Positions 22,664 through 32,030 of a DNA stretch of 64,000 nucleotides are shown in pieces (position 1 is the first letter of the stretch; every line of letters begins with the position of its first letter). This stretch comes from Eurosta solidaginis (taxonomy: Eukaryota; Arthropoda; Insecta; Diptera; Tephritidae), in NCBI RefSeq assembly GCF_040869045.1, contig NC_090324.1, positions 52,853,346 through 52,917,345 on the forward strand. Direction: 5' to 3'. Under the pieces are notes generated by a model. It was not told the origin of the DNA. It made no database searches and was given only the letters and a program-made list of their open reading frames with translations. The position numbers were made by a program, and so were the translations under genes.

Positions 22664-22671
22664 CGACGGAT
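22664..22671 (+). other. target site duplication, right copy
   Basis: CGACGGAT, followed directly by the resumed 155-bp array (CTGATTCATTTTTGCAGAC). Confidence 0.7.
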
Positions 22672-22947
22672 CTGATTCATTTTTGCAGACAATAATATGT
22701 GCAATATACGAAAGCATATGTTGAAGTTTGAAGCTTCAATCTGATAAACTGAGGAGGACATGACAAAAATCCTCTTTTCTGAAAAATCGGTTATATGGGG
22801 GATATATGCTAGGTATAGTGGTCCGATCCGTCCGGTTCCGACAAATGTCTAATCGGACACCTTAATATACCCGCTCACCAAATTTTATCAAGATATCTCA
22901 AAAATTGAGGGACTAGTTTGCATACAAACACACAGACGGACAGATGC
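22672..22947 (+). repeat. continuation of 155-bp array
   Basis: Contains GAAAAATCGGTTATATGGGG, GGTCCGATCCGTCCGG and AAAATTGAGGGACTAG, matching 8665-8850. Confidence 0.75.
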
Positions 22948-23784
22948 ACGGTGGGGTATTTGATCAATCTAGCTGGCCAAAATTAAAACAGCAGTTATTT
23001 CTGTTCAAAAAGTGGTTGCTTATTTCATTGTTGTGAAAGGAAATATTTGACAGTAAATACACGGCGTTCCGCCCAGAATTACTATGGATCGGGCCCCCGG
23101 TTTCGGATGGACCCGGGGTCATTCTTTGGCATTACATGAGATATGTCAATATGGGTATTAAACGAAAAGTATGTTACTCCGAATTTATATTGAAATTTTT
23201 AAGAAGGCTTGCCACTTAGGGTTGCCACCTCACCTTCTTTTTTATATTTCTTTGTACCATCTCGGAAACGGCTTAACGGCGATATAGTATTACATTTTAA
23301 GACTTTTCACCTAGGTGTTGCCACTAAGGATATTCTCACAAGGTTGCCACCTCTTGCCAATAAGGATTTCAATCTCTTACAAAATTGGTCACCACTTAAA
23401 TATCGCGGGTATGCGCAGCTTTTTTAAACGGTTTTATTTAGCTTGACTCTGTGTAGCGGTCGGCCGGCCGTTGTGAACGAATTTTTTATTAAAACTTAAG
23501 TAACTTCCTGATAAGCTACAAGCTTGAAACTTGAAATATAGTTCTAAACCCAATGAAAATGCAATAATAAGAAAAAAACTCCGATGGGTGGCGCATGGAT
23601 CGAAATATTTCAAAAAATCATATTTATAGTCCGATTTGGCTCATATTTGGACCACATATTACATACATGAATAGAAAGCGACATATGAAAAAAATCGCCG
23701 CGCGATATTAAAAAAAATTGTACTTGTGACCCGATTTGGCTTATATTTGGAACAAATATTACATAGAGTCCGGTAGAAGTGACA

Positions 23785-23975
23785 TCAAAATACTTTGGTG
23801 TTCGAGGAGGGGCAAGCATACATGGAGCCGAGTTGAGTAAAGTAGGAGGATTAGAAGGATTATGTATTGAGGACTTAGATTATAACAAATTTTCAGGAAA
23901 GAGTCCTTGTAACTAAATGAACTAAGTAGAATGAGAAATAATAGGCAATTAAATAAAGACCAAAAACTTGAAAAT
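23785..23975 (+). pseudogene. C-terminal tail of a Pif1/Helitron-type helicase (H2, decayed)
   Basis: The frame reads FEEGQAYMEPS, stop, then EGLCIEDLDYNKFSGKSPCN, clearly the counterpart of the H1 tail at 13487-13663 but with stops and a small deletion. Motif VI is damaged. It shows that the helicase tail is an ancestral part of the H family, not a chance insertion in one copy. Confidence 0.7.
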
Positions 23976-23996
23976 CAAATAATAAAAAAAAATTAT

Positions 23997-24355
23997 AAGT
24001 TAAACAGTTTTATCGAAAACAATACTGACAATAAGTAATAATAATACTAAAAGCTAGAAAATAATTAGGTAGGTCCTAGATACTAGTCATCATACTCCTC
24101 ATCAAACTAGGGCGTTGAGCGCGTGCAATTTCTAAAAATGTGAGGCGTAGCATAACCTGATTAAGGTTCAGTTGGTCTTACTTATGACTATCAATAGAAA
24201 TTTGACGCGTCCAACGCTTTTATTTAAATGTCTGATCAACGCTCTAGATTGATGAGGAGTGTGATGACTAGTACCTAGGAGCTACCTAATTATTTTCTAG
24301 CTTTTAGTATTATTATTACTTAATGTAAGTATTGTTTCAATAAAACCGTTTAACT
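23997..24355. mobile_element. palindromic MITE, complete copy (family P)
   Basis: The left end is AAGTTAAACAGTTTTATCG; the right end, reversed, is AAGTTAAACGGTTTTATTG. Arms of about 145 bp, including TAATTAGGTAGGTCCTAG and GTCATCACACTCCTCATCA, are reverse complements around a centre containing TGAGGCGTAGCATAACCTG. Other copies: 29440-29790, an arm at 24891-24951, and an arm at 58353-58499. It is inserted within H2. Confidence 0.85.
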
Positions 24356-24745
24356 TAAAAAAATGTTTTTGGCAAGGTTTTTAAAAAATTTAAGATTGAA
24401 AAATAGTAGTATTACAAGTAGAATAACTTAGTTAAAACATGCGGTATAAAAAATCTGACATATGAATTAAAAACACATTTACCTGTCATAACAGAAAATG
24501 TAACTCGACTTGATTAAGGCTAAACAAGGGTATATTGCTTTTTAATCCAAAATGCTTCGAACTGCACACAATTTTTATACAATTTTAAATGTGCGCGGAT
24601 AGCTCCGTTGACGTTGCAGATGGGTTTTGGGGTATGTATACTATTCAGTGGACATCTAGGAACGAAAAAGAGTATACTTAAAAAAAATTGGATTATTCTG
24701 AAAAACCCACTTTTGGCCAGCTAGATTGATCAAATACCCCACCCT

Positions 24746-24890
24746 GAGAATGACAGACGGACATGGCTAAATCAACTCAACTCTTCATACTGATAATTCC
24801 GGTATACTTAATGGTGGGTCTATCTATTTTCCTTTAATGACTTTTGAGAATCGTGACGAAGTTAATTACTATTTCATTTTGATGAAAGGT
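24746..24890. repeat. dispersed repeat fragment
   Basis: GACAGACGGACATGGCTAAA and following resumes the repeat split by H2. No gene. Confidence 0.5.
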
Positions 24891-24951
24891 ATAATTAGGT
24901 AGGTCCTAGGTACTAGTCATCACACTCCTCATCATTCTAGGGTGTTGATCA
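24891..24951 (+). repeat. left arm of a P-family element, cut by a non-LTR insertion
   Basis: TAATTAGGTAGGTCCTAGG...GGGTGTTGATCA matches the left arm of the palindromic MITEs. It continues at 26913 after the insertion and its 12-bp duplication. Confidence 0.75.
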
Positions 24952-25272
24952 GGTTAGGTTAGGTTGAACTGGCCGGTCCATAAGGTCCTCACATAGACTG
25001 AATGAGTCCGTAGTGTTACCAGAAGTTTGTTTTAGCGACCAAACTATAAACCCCTATCAAATACCAGGATCTATCTTATAAAATAACTCCGTCCTCTTCG
25101 CAAATACTAGAAGCTTCCTAGGACTTAATTCACTTGCTGATTCTAGATCTGACAGCTGTATCACTCCTAATAGCTGGAGTATTAGCCTGGCAAGTGCAGG
25201 GCGCGAGCACAGAACGTGCTAGATCATTTCTTCTTCCAACCCGCACTTCCTGCATCTGCCAACCGTCCACAT

Positions 25273-26038
25273 CTATTGTGGCTTTAAGATCTCCCTCGAA
25301 GCGCAGAAGGGAATCAGGTAGTCTGTTCGTCTTGTGATTGATGACGCTATACTACTATGGCCATATGGTCGGCGCTCAGTCTGCCGCGAGGCACCGAACC
25401 TGGTTGCAGTTGTTAATGCTATGTTCTTTGCTACCAGGTCTACAGTTGGAATGTGCAGAATGGCATACAGTGCAGGCGTCGAAGTTGTTTTCAATGCTAA
25501 GCATCGATAGTCTGCATATACCCTCACATTTTTTGAGGTATGTTGTTTTTTATGTGGCTCTCCACCAAACAAGAACTCCATAGTATAGAATAGGGCTTAC
25601 AATCGCTGTAAAAACGCAATCAGAAAGAGAGGGCGATAAGCCCCACGTACACCCCAGCATTCTTTTACATGTATAGAGTGCCGTTGAGACCTTCTTCACC
25701 CTCTCCTCCACGTTGAGCTTCCATGACAGCTTACTGTCTAGGATGATTCCTAGATATTTTGTGCAAGGTTTCTTCTGTAAGGTCACCCCTCCCAAGTTAG
25801 ACCTGGTCCAATTTAGGACCTTGTACCTCTTTGTAAACAAGACCATATCCGCCTTCTCCGCATCGACTTTCAACCCGACATTAGATGTCAAGGTATGAAT
25901 ATCCCGAAGCGCCAGATCCATCAAAGAACTAATCGTTGGAAGGCACTTTCCACTTATGACAATTGCAACGAAATCTGCGTAAGCCGTAAGTTTTACGTGG
26001 TCTATCAAGAACCATCCAATCATACCTTGATATCTCAC
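25273..26038 (-). pseudogene. non-LTR reverse transcriptase, C-terminal part (broken)
   Basis: The main frame 26038-25550 reads TAYADFVAIVISGK, then SNVGLKVDAEKADMVLFTKR, KYLGIILDSKLSWKLNVEER, KVSTALYTCKRMLG and SPILYYGVLVWWRA. A second frame from about 25581 gives a region (STPALYAILHIPTVDLVAKN) that precedes RNase H in related elements. The catalytic box, normally YADD, reads YADF, so the enzyme would be dead even without the frameshift near 25560. The reading resembles LOA/R1/I-type elements; family placement is from memory. Confidence 0.8.
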
Positions 26039-26554
26039 GCTCGGAGCTCAATGTAACATCCAGAATATTGCTGGATGTTGGACCAATATATGTAGGGACA
26101 TTTTCCTGTTGGCTATCGGCAAATTGGTTTGCACGATGTAACAAAATAGAGATTCGCCCCTCTCGTTCGTATCTGCTCCTCCCCACGCATTGTGGTGCGC
26201 ATTTGCATCTGCGCCCTTCCTCCTGCACTACCCTTTTGCAGTCCATCGGTGGAACCTCCGCAGCATGGGCCATGTAGCAGGACGCCAGGATAAATGCCTG
26301 CTTATTCTTTTGCTAAACGGCCACCACTACGTAGTGTAATTAGGCAGCATATATGAATGTAGCTGTTTCCTTACCATTACTACAGCTCGCACCCGTCCTT
26401 CCGTTTGCGCGTAATAAGGTAGGTATCCATACCTTAACTTTGGTACCGTGGGGATTTGCGCTTTATCCACCACCTCAAACCGAGCGTTCTTGCCTTGCCT
26501 GTGGAGGTTTGGAACTACGCTATCATCTTCACACCATTATACCATCCCCCCGAA

Positions 26555-26900
26555 TCAAAGGATGGAAGGGGATAACTTGGTTTTAATAATAATAAGCTCC
26601 CTTTCCACAGATCTCCACCTTTCAGTAGTCATTTGTCCGAAAGGACTGCCACGATCAACCAGCGCCACAGTCAGTGACTGCTTTGCCACATCACTAATCT
26701 TCTTTGGAAAAGCCGGAGTCTTAGTGTTATCTCCCTTTGGCACCTCCGAGAAAGCCGGAGTCTTAGCGTTATCTCCCCTTGGATTATCTCCTACTTCCGT
26801 AGTTGGAACTTCCCTCTGACTCGCAGCTTTCGAGGTAGTTGCTACCTCGTTATTGGGGCCATCTGTCTTACAGCTTTGGGTTACTTGTCTTGTTGATGTT
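26555..26900 (-). pseudogene. non-LTR ORF1 fragment
   Basis: The frame includes two copies of a 14-residue repeat (GDNAKTPAFSEVPK / GDNTKTPAFPKK) and then SLTVALVDRGSPFGQMTTER and WRSVERELI, a conserved block of ORF1/gag proteins in this type of element. The codons for TVALVD contain CAGCG (26662-26666), the exact target taken by Transib in the other two copies. The upstream start is missing. Confidence 0.65.
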
Positions 26901-26983
26901 GGGTGTTGATCACACAATTAAATAAAAGCGTTGGGCGCGTGAAATTTCTAAAAATGGCGTAACATTGGCTGATTAAGGTTCAC

Positions 26984-27295
26984 TTGGCCTTTCTTATGAC
27001 TATCAATAAAATTTTTCAATTTGTTAAACACACAAAACAAAACAACAAAAGTTCAATTGGCAAATCGGCTGCCTTCGAAAATTCCTATTCCATAATTATT
27101 TTTCTCCCTGGGAGAAAAGAATTGGAGGAATTTTCCCGCGAGATTAAAAAAATCAGCGAGAACGAAATTCCGAGGGTATATTTAGCATTGGGCTTATTAT
27201 GTTTCCTGGATTCCAGCGTGATAAAGCTGTCAAGCATGCTAGATAAAACTTGGCCCAGTTTATGTAAATATGGGGAGGTCGTATCTAATGCCTAG
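26984..27295 (+). pseudogene. unrecognised conserved ORF in long P-family element
   Basis: A 103-residue ORF with KIFQFVKHTKQNNKSS, ENSYSIIIFLPGRKELEEFS, REIKKISENEIPR and LALGLLCFLDSSVIKLSSML. The copies at 37822 and 50169 carry a one-base change in the GRK region that shifts the frame, after which the same C-terminal residues continue in another frame. Frame conservation before and after the shift hints at an ancestral protein of a transposon, but no motif is recognised. It could also be a chance frame preserved by recent duplication. Confidence 0.35.
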
Positions 27296-27343
27296 ACATG
27301 AAAATCAGACCAGTAGGTCTGCTGTTATTCCTTAGGCCAGTTA

Positions 27344-28132
27344 CTTACTTACTTACTTACTTAATTGGCGCTTAACCGTCTAAACGGTTATGGCCGTCCA
27401 ACAAGGCGCGCCAGTCGCTCCTTCGCTCCGCCAACCGGCGCCAATTGGTCACACCAAGGGAGTTTAAATCGTTTTCCACCGGGTCCTTCCAACGGAGTGG
27501 GGGCCGCCCTCTACCTCTGCTTCCATAGGCGGGTTCCGATAGAAACACTTTCTTGGCCGGAGCATCATCTTTCATTCGCATAACATGGCCTAGCCAGCGC
27601 AGCCGCTGCGTTTTAATTCGCTGGACTATGTTGATATCTGCGTATAGCTCGTACAACTCATCATTAAATCTTCTTCGGTACTCGGCATCGCCAACGCGTA
27701 GAGGTCCATAAATCTTTCGAAGAACTTTTCTCTCGAACACTCCCAAAGCCGCTTCATCTGCTGTTGTCATGGTCCATGCTTCTGCCCCATATAGCAGCAC
27801 GGGTACGATAAGTGACTTGTAGAGTATGATTTTCGTTCGCCGAGAGAGGACTTTACTTTTCAATTGCCTACCTAGTCCAAAGTAGCATTTATTGGCAAGA
27901 TTGATTCTTCGCTGGATTTCAGTGCTGATGTTGTTTCTAATGTTGATGCTGGTTTCCAAATAAACGAAGTATTTTACTATTTCGAAATTATGGCTGCCAA
28001 CAGTAGCGTGGTTGCCAAGGCGCATATGCGCTGACTCTTTGCTCGATGACAGCAGGTACTTCGTTTTGTCCTCATTCACCTTCAAACCCATCTTTACCGC
28101 TTCTTTTTCCAGCTTGGAGTAAGCAGAACTAA
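27344..28132 (-). mobile_element. 5'-truncated RTE-like non-LTR retrotransposon, 13-bp TSD
   Basis: It is flanked by CTTAGGCCAGTTA at 27331-27343 and 28133-28145. The unoccupied site reads once at 38154-38167 (one mismatch) and 50505-50517. On the minus strand the element ends in an AAGT tetranucleotide tail (27341-27364), the sort of short-repeat tail typical of RTE-type elements. Only the last 789 bp were inserted, the usual 5' truncation of non-LTR elements. Confidence 0.85.
27372..28091 (-). CDS. C-terminal part of non-LTR reverse transcriptase, open frame
   Basis: A 239-residue uninterrupted frame: MGLKVNEDKTKYLLSS at the end of the RT palm, then VKYFVYLETSINIRNNISTE, IILYKSLIVPVLLYGAEAWT, ALGVFERKVLRKIYGP, IKTQRLRWLGHVMRM and GRGRPPLRWKDPVENDL. 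It stops just before the 3' tail. The catalytic YADD box lies upstream and was lost by 5' truncation, so the product cannot be active. The intact frame suggests a fairly recent insertion compared with its neighbours. Confidence 0.85.
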   Translation of the reverse strand: MGLKVNEDKTKYLLSSSKESAHMRLGNHATVGSHNFEIVKYFVYLETSINIRNNISTEIQRRINLANKCYFGLGRQLKSKVLSRRTKIILYKSLIVPVLLYGAEAWTMTTADEAALGVFERKVLRKIYGPLRVGDAEYRRRFNDELYELYADINIVQRIKTQRLRWLGHVMRMKDDAPAKKVFLSEPAYGSRGRGRPPLRWKDPVENDLNSLGVTNWRRLAERRSDWRALLDGHNRLDG

Positions 28133-28322
28133 CTTAGGCCAGTTAGGGTCTTAAATTATATATATAAGGATATAGACAGATGGTACTTTGTTATTTTTTC
28201 GAAAGGGCCATAACGTGAGTATGCTTATTTTGACTAGCAGTTTCGAACTCCCCGAATGAAACAAACAATCTCAGTGAATTTATACTTACTGAAAAAAGTT
28301 AAACTTTTAGAAATAAAATTTT

Positions 28323-28975
28323 ATAACAAAATTCCGCAAAATATGAAATTTAATGGTTATAGTTATTATTCAGAAAAAAAGTAATGTACTGCATTTTAAA
28401 GGCTTCATTCAGAAAAGTATGAAATTAAGGGGTTTTGATTATTATATCTACATTTCATTTGTACATACTTGTAATGTTAAAGAATAAACAAACAAAAATA
28501 TGATCCGTTCTTTGATTTCTCGTATTTTTCGTCTGCGCTTTACGTTAATATATACATATAACAAAATTTTAATCTGTAGGACTCGTATTATTCAAGTGGC
28601 ACTGTTCCCATGACATAACTGTAGTTTTCTACAACGGGCGTTCTCCATCATGTTATATAATCACGGTTCTGAGCATATTCCTCAGGATAACGACCAGCCG
28701 CTGAAAAGGAGACCATATTATATTATATTCTAGATTATATTCTAGTGCCAGTTGTGTATGATATAATAAGATATACTTATAATTAAATATTCTTAACCTA
28801 ATAAAGGGAAAAAGAAAAGATAAATATTAAATACGGATAAAGGGAAAGGGTTGTACAGTATTTTATTTTGAAAATCGAAATATGAAAAAGCATGTACATA
28901 TATTCTTTCAGGTTCTTACAGAAAGTATCAATATGTAAAAGAGTTGTGGTGCTTAATAATTATTATAGAATCTAA
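28323..28975. other. no gene seen
   Basis: AT-rich sequence with no supported ORF or repeat beyond a local duplication of ATTATATTCTAG near 28730. Confidence 0.5.
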
Positions 28976-29310
28976 TTACCTCAAAATTCAGCCTTAATCT
29001 AGCTGGAAGTGAGTTTCAAAAACGAACCGTGTTAATGAAAAATTTTAGCTCAGAACTCAGAGTTTTAAGGCAGTGTTAGGACTTTTAACAAATTATCGAG
29101 AAGAAATATTAAACAACTTAACAAAATATCCACACACATGGTCAAGTCGTATTAGCACAAAGGCATATCTGGCAACGTTCTTATAGACAACATTTAGCCT
29201 GTTCTTACATCAGAGTCACAGGCAGTTTTCACAGCCATACAATAGCGTAGGTATTAAGTACGGAAAGAAGTAGTGTTATGTGCAGAGTGTGCATCTTTAC
29301 AATACTGCAC
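28976..29310 (-). pseudogene. Jockey/CR1-type RT thumb fragment (decayed)
   Basis: On the minus strand, in one frame with stops: LIPTLLYGCENC (about 29262-29225), RLNVVYKNVARYAFVLIRLD (about 29200-29140), then ELKFFINTVRF, stop, NSLPARLRLNFE (about 29050-28980). This is the C-terminal pattern of Jockey-like RTs; the stop sits where related proteins have Trp in VRFWNSLP, a single-base TGG to TGA change. No flanking element ends were found. Confidence 0.6.
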
Positions 29311-29439
29311 CATTCAATTGTGTTGTATTCGACTTTACGATGCACACTACCAACCAGAAATTAATTAAATAATTAAAATATTGCACAAAACGCTTAGTAT
29401 GTATTGAAATAAAAATAAAATAATTTTAAAAAAATTTTT

Positions 29440-29790
29440 AAGTTAAACGGTTTTATTGAAAACAATTATTAAAACAATTCTTACATTAAGTAGTAATAAT
29501 ACTAAAAACTAGAAAATAATTAGGTAGGTCCTAGGTGCTAGCCATCACACTCCTCATCAATCTAATGCGTTGATCAGACAATTAAATAAAAGCATTGGAT
29601 GCGTCAAATTTCTATTGATAGTCAGAAGTAAAACCAACTGAACCTTAATCAGGTTATGCTACGCCTCACATTTTTAGAAATTTCACGCGCCCAAAGCTTT
29701 TATTTAATTGTCTGATCAATCCTAGATTGATGAGGAGTGTGATGACTAGTACCTAGGAACTACCTAATTATTTCCTAGCTTCTAGTATTA
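29440..29790. mobile_element. palindromic MITE (family P), right end missing
   Basis: It begins AAGTTAAACGGTTTTATTG at 29440 and keeps the left arm, centre and most of the right arm to TCTAGTATTA at 29790. The last 60 bp or so are absent, replaced by unrelated sequence starting TGTTACGTGG. Confidence 0.8.
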
Positions 29791-31070
29791 TGTTACGTGG
29801 CTGACTGTTTACGGTGGTGAGGAGCGGCGGCAAGCAGGTATGATCCCAGCCTAGCTCGTCGTCTTAGGCGGGGTATTGCCTTACCCGCAGGCAAATGAAA
29901 AAAAGGGTTCGCACTTGCATATGTTGTAAAAAAAGGGGAAAACTGAAGAAGATAAAAATAGACGTGCGGGCAAAGCTAGAAGGGGAAAGTATAATGGGAG
30001 AAAAAATGAAGGGTCTTCCCGCCCTCTGTAGCGTAACTTACGCTGAACCGTGGGCACTGTGCTGACTCCTATTTAACATACAGTGCCCCCTATCCTGACA
30101 TTGGTCTGTCAATCTGTCAATTAGTAATTTCCCTAATACGAGCCTCCACGTAAACTTACCACGCGCAAGCGCAGCACCTACACCAAAAATTATGTTTAGC
30201 CCTGCATAATTCAAAAACTATATTTTCATCCAAACATCATATTTATTACCAATTCCTGAAGTAAAAAATCTAATAGAAATACCTTAATATCAATCTCGAA
30301 TCCGCTTACAAACTATATAAAAATTATAACACAATCGAAAGCAATTTCAAATTTAATTCCAATTAATTAAGTATTTACTTTACCATAATCCAAAAAAATT
30401 CAAATAAAACAAGGTTATCTACTATTCATATATACTAAACGTATGTTTGCTAAAGCCAGTTTTAATTTTTTCTACAACCCTAATGTATTATCCTACCAAC
30501 ACCTATCTTAAAATCTAAACATACAAAATTCAAGTAAATCTCCTTGGGGTAACAAAATACAATAAAAGGACAAAAAAAAAATCAAAACCCTAATCCCTGT
30601 CCTAGCGCAAACGTTAAAGTAAATCCAAAATCACTTTTGTATATAGCAGAAGTAGGTCATCAAAGAAAAAGGAATATGTGTATATCAAAAGAAAGGCATG
30701 TAAGTACAAATGTATCTTTGCAAAATTTGTATGTGTTTACATATGTTTGTTGCAATCTATTATTCTTTTTCTAACTTTGCTAACTCCTGTTCTATTTTTG
30801 CAAGATCAGGAATCTTTGCTAACGTATGTACACCTAAACAAGTGTATTTGCATAAATTATGATGTGTCTCTCAAAGCACTCACTTAATTACTCGTCTTCT
30901 CTAACGGCGCCGCTGCAAATGAGTAGCTCAACAAAAAAAACTCAAACATACATATGTACATATGCCCAGACTCAATCGCTGATACAGATCTATCGCTTAC
31001 GTTCTTGGATAATGAGTGCATAGATAATGTAGCATTACTTTAAATGCACTTCCTTTAAATGGTACTATAA
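29791..31070. other. unassigned spacer
   Basis: 29791-30110 is GC-richer and starts TGTTACGTGGCTGACTG, possibly a piece of an LTR or another element, but no partner copy is present. 30111-31070 is AT-rich with no supported feature. Confidence 0.4.
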
Positions 31071-31946
31071 TGTAACGAATTTAGAGAAATTCCGCTTCCT
31101 TCTGCTTACGTCCGTATCGCTAAACTGTTGAATAAAGCACTCCAATATTCTGTATTGCAAAATGGTCTTTATTAGACTACTTTGAAAGTTCTTCGCAATA
31201 ACACTTATACTTCGCAACCAATAGCGTGCTTAAATCAAACTGATCAATGATTGCTCAGCTAGCGCTCTTTTATACACTCTGCTGTTTGATTCTCATATTT
31301 CTACTACAGTCTAGACCAGGCATCGGCAAATTGGAAATGCAGATGTGTTAGTAAGAGCACGATAATCGCGCACATCACCTGATGCATCGGTTTGCTTAGT
31401 TAATTCGCTTATTAGCAATCAACAAGACAACATCGTTTGTTATTATATTTTTAATGCGCACAATGGGAAGCAAAAGGTTTATACAATTAAATACATTGTA
31501 TTTGCGGAAAACGTTTGGTCAACATTAAATATTTTTCGCTTGTGCGCATTGAAAAAATTAACAAACGATATTTGCTTGTTGCTTGCTAATAACATTCGTC
31601 AATATTGCGAGCGACGAACACAATCGATGTTAATGCGCCAAATGCTCAGCGACAACTAAAATAAAGAGAATATTAATACGTGTGAATAGAGTGCTGGAAC
31701 TGCTGTACATATCTCCTATTTTTAATTAGCTATATACATGTATATTTGTAGTTTATGCGTTTCTCATAATCATATGCGTGTGTGTGTAGCCACTTTCGGC
31801 TACAAGTGTGTGCGCGTAATATCTCTCCGTGCCTTATATACATATATGGGTGTAAATTATGATTGATGTGTTAATGTACACAGTGTGGCTCGCTTCATTG
31901 TTCTTGTGTTGGGAGTTTATTACTAGTGATGGTAATATGCGTCACA
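31071..31946 (-). repeat. LTR of gypsy-2 family, 876 bp
   Basis: On the minus strand TGTGACGCATATTACC at 31946 to ATTCGTTACA at 31071, the same ends as the LTRs at 38476-38920 and 50823-51858. A purine-rich tract (GGTGGAGAG) lies just upstream. A TATA box (CTTTTATA on plus, 31267-31274) fits an internal promoter. Confidence 0.8.
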
Positions 31947-32030
31947 CTGCTCTCCACCTAAGTCTGATCGTCTCGATCAGACAAATCTCCCGATCCAACC
32001 GCTGCTAGCCTCTCCAACTGAACCGCCCTT

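Larger units (their letters stand above)
22948..24745 (+). mobile_element. H2: second Helitron/Helentron-related element with inverted termini
   Basis: The termini match H1: GGTGGGGTATTTGATCAATC at 22950 and the reverse complement ending at 24743. It interrupts the phrase CAGACGGACAGA...GACAGACGGACATGGC of a dispersed repeat. It contains the same 5' block as H1 (22983-23620), a single 165-bp unit, a decayed helicase tail (about 23785-23975), a palindromic MITE (23997-24355) and the common 3' block (24370-24710). At 1.8 kb, about 1.44 kb without the MITE, it approximates the basic non-autonomous form of the family. Confidence 0.65.
24952..26900 (-). mobile_element. LOA/I-like non-LTR retrotransposon, internally deleted, with 12-bp TSD
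   Basis: It is flanked by perfect copies of GGGTGTTGATCA (24940-24951 and 26901-26912). On the minus strand it holds an ORF1 piece (26555-26900), then RT/RNase H-linker remains (26038-25273), and ends in a short tail CCTAACCTAACC at 24952-24965. A complete LOA/I-like element is several kb, so this 1.95-kb copy has lost its start and a large part between ORF1 and RT. Two other segments of the window (33525-37735 and 45838-50084) keep the ORF1 end at the same P-element position, so the insertion predates those duplications. Confidence 0.8.
26913..28322. repeat. conserved internal segment of a longer P-family element (copy C)
   Basis: Excluding the insertion at 27344-28132, this matches 37735-38343 and 50084-50697 almost throughout, from CAATTAAATAAAAGCGTTGG to AAACTTTTAGAAATAAAATT. 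It begins as a MITE arm but continues into unique sequence, so it may represent a longer relative of the palindromic MITEs. Confidence 0.7.
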
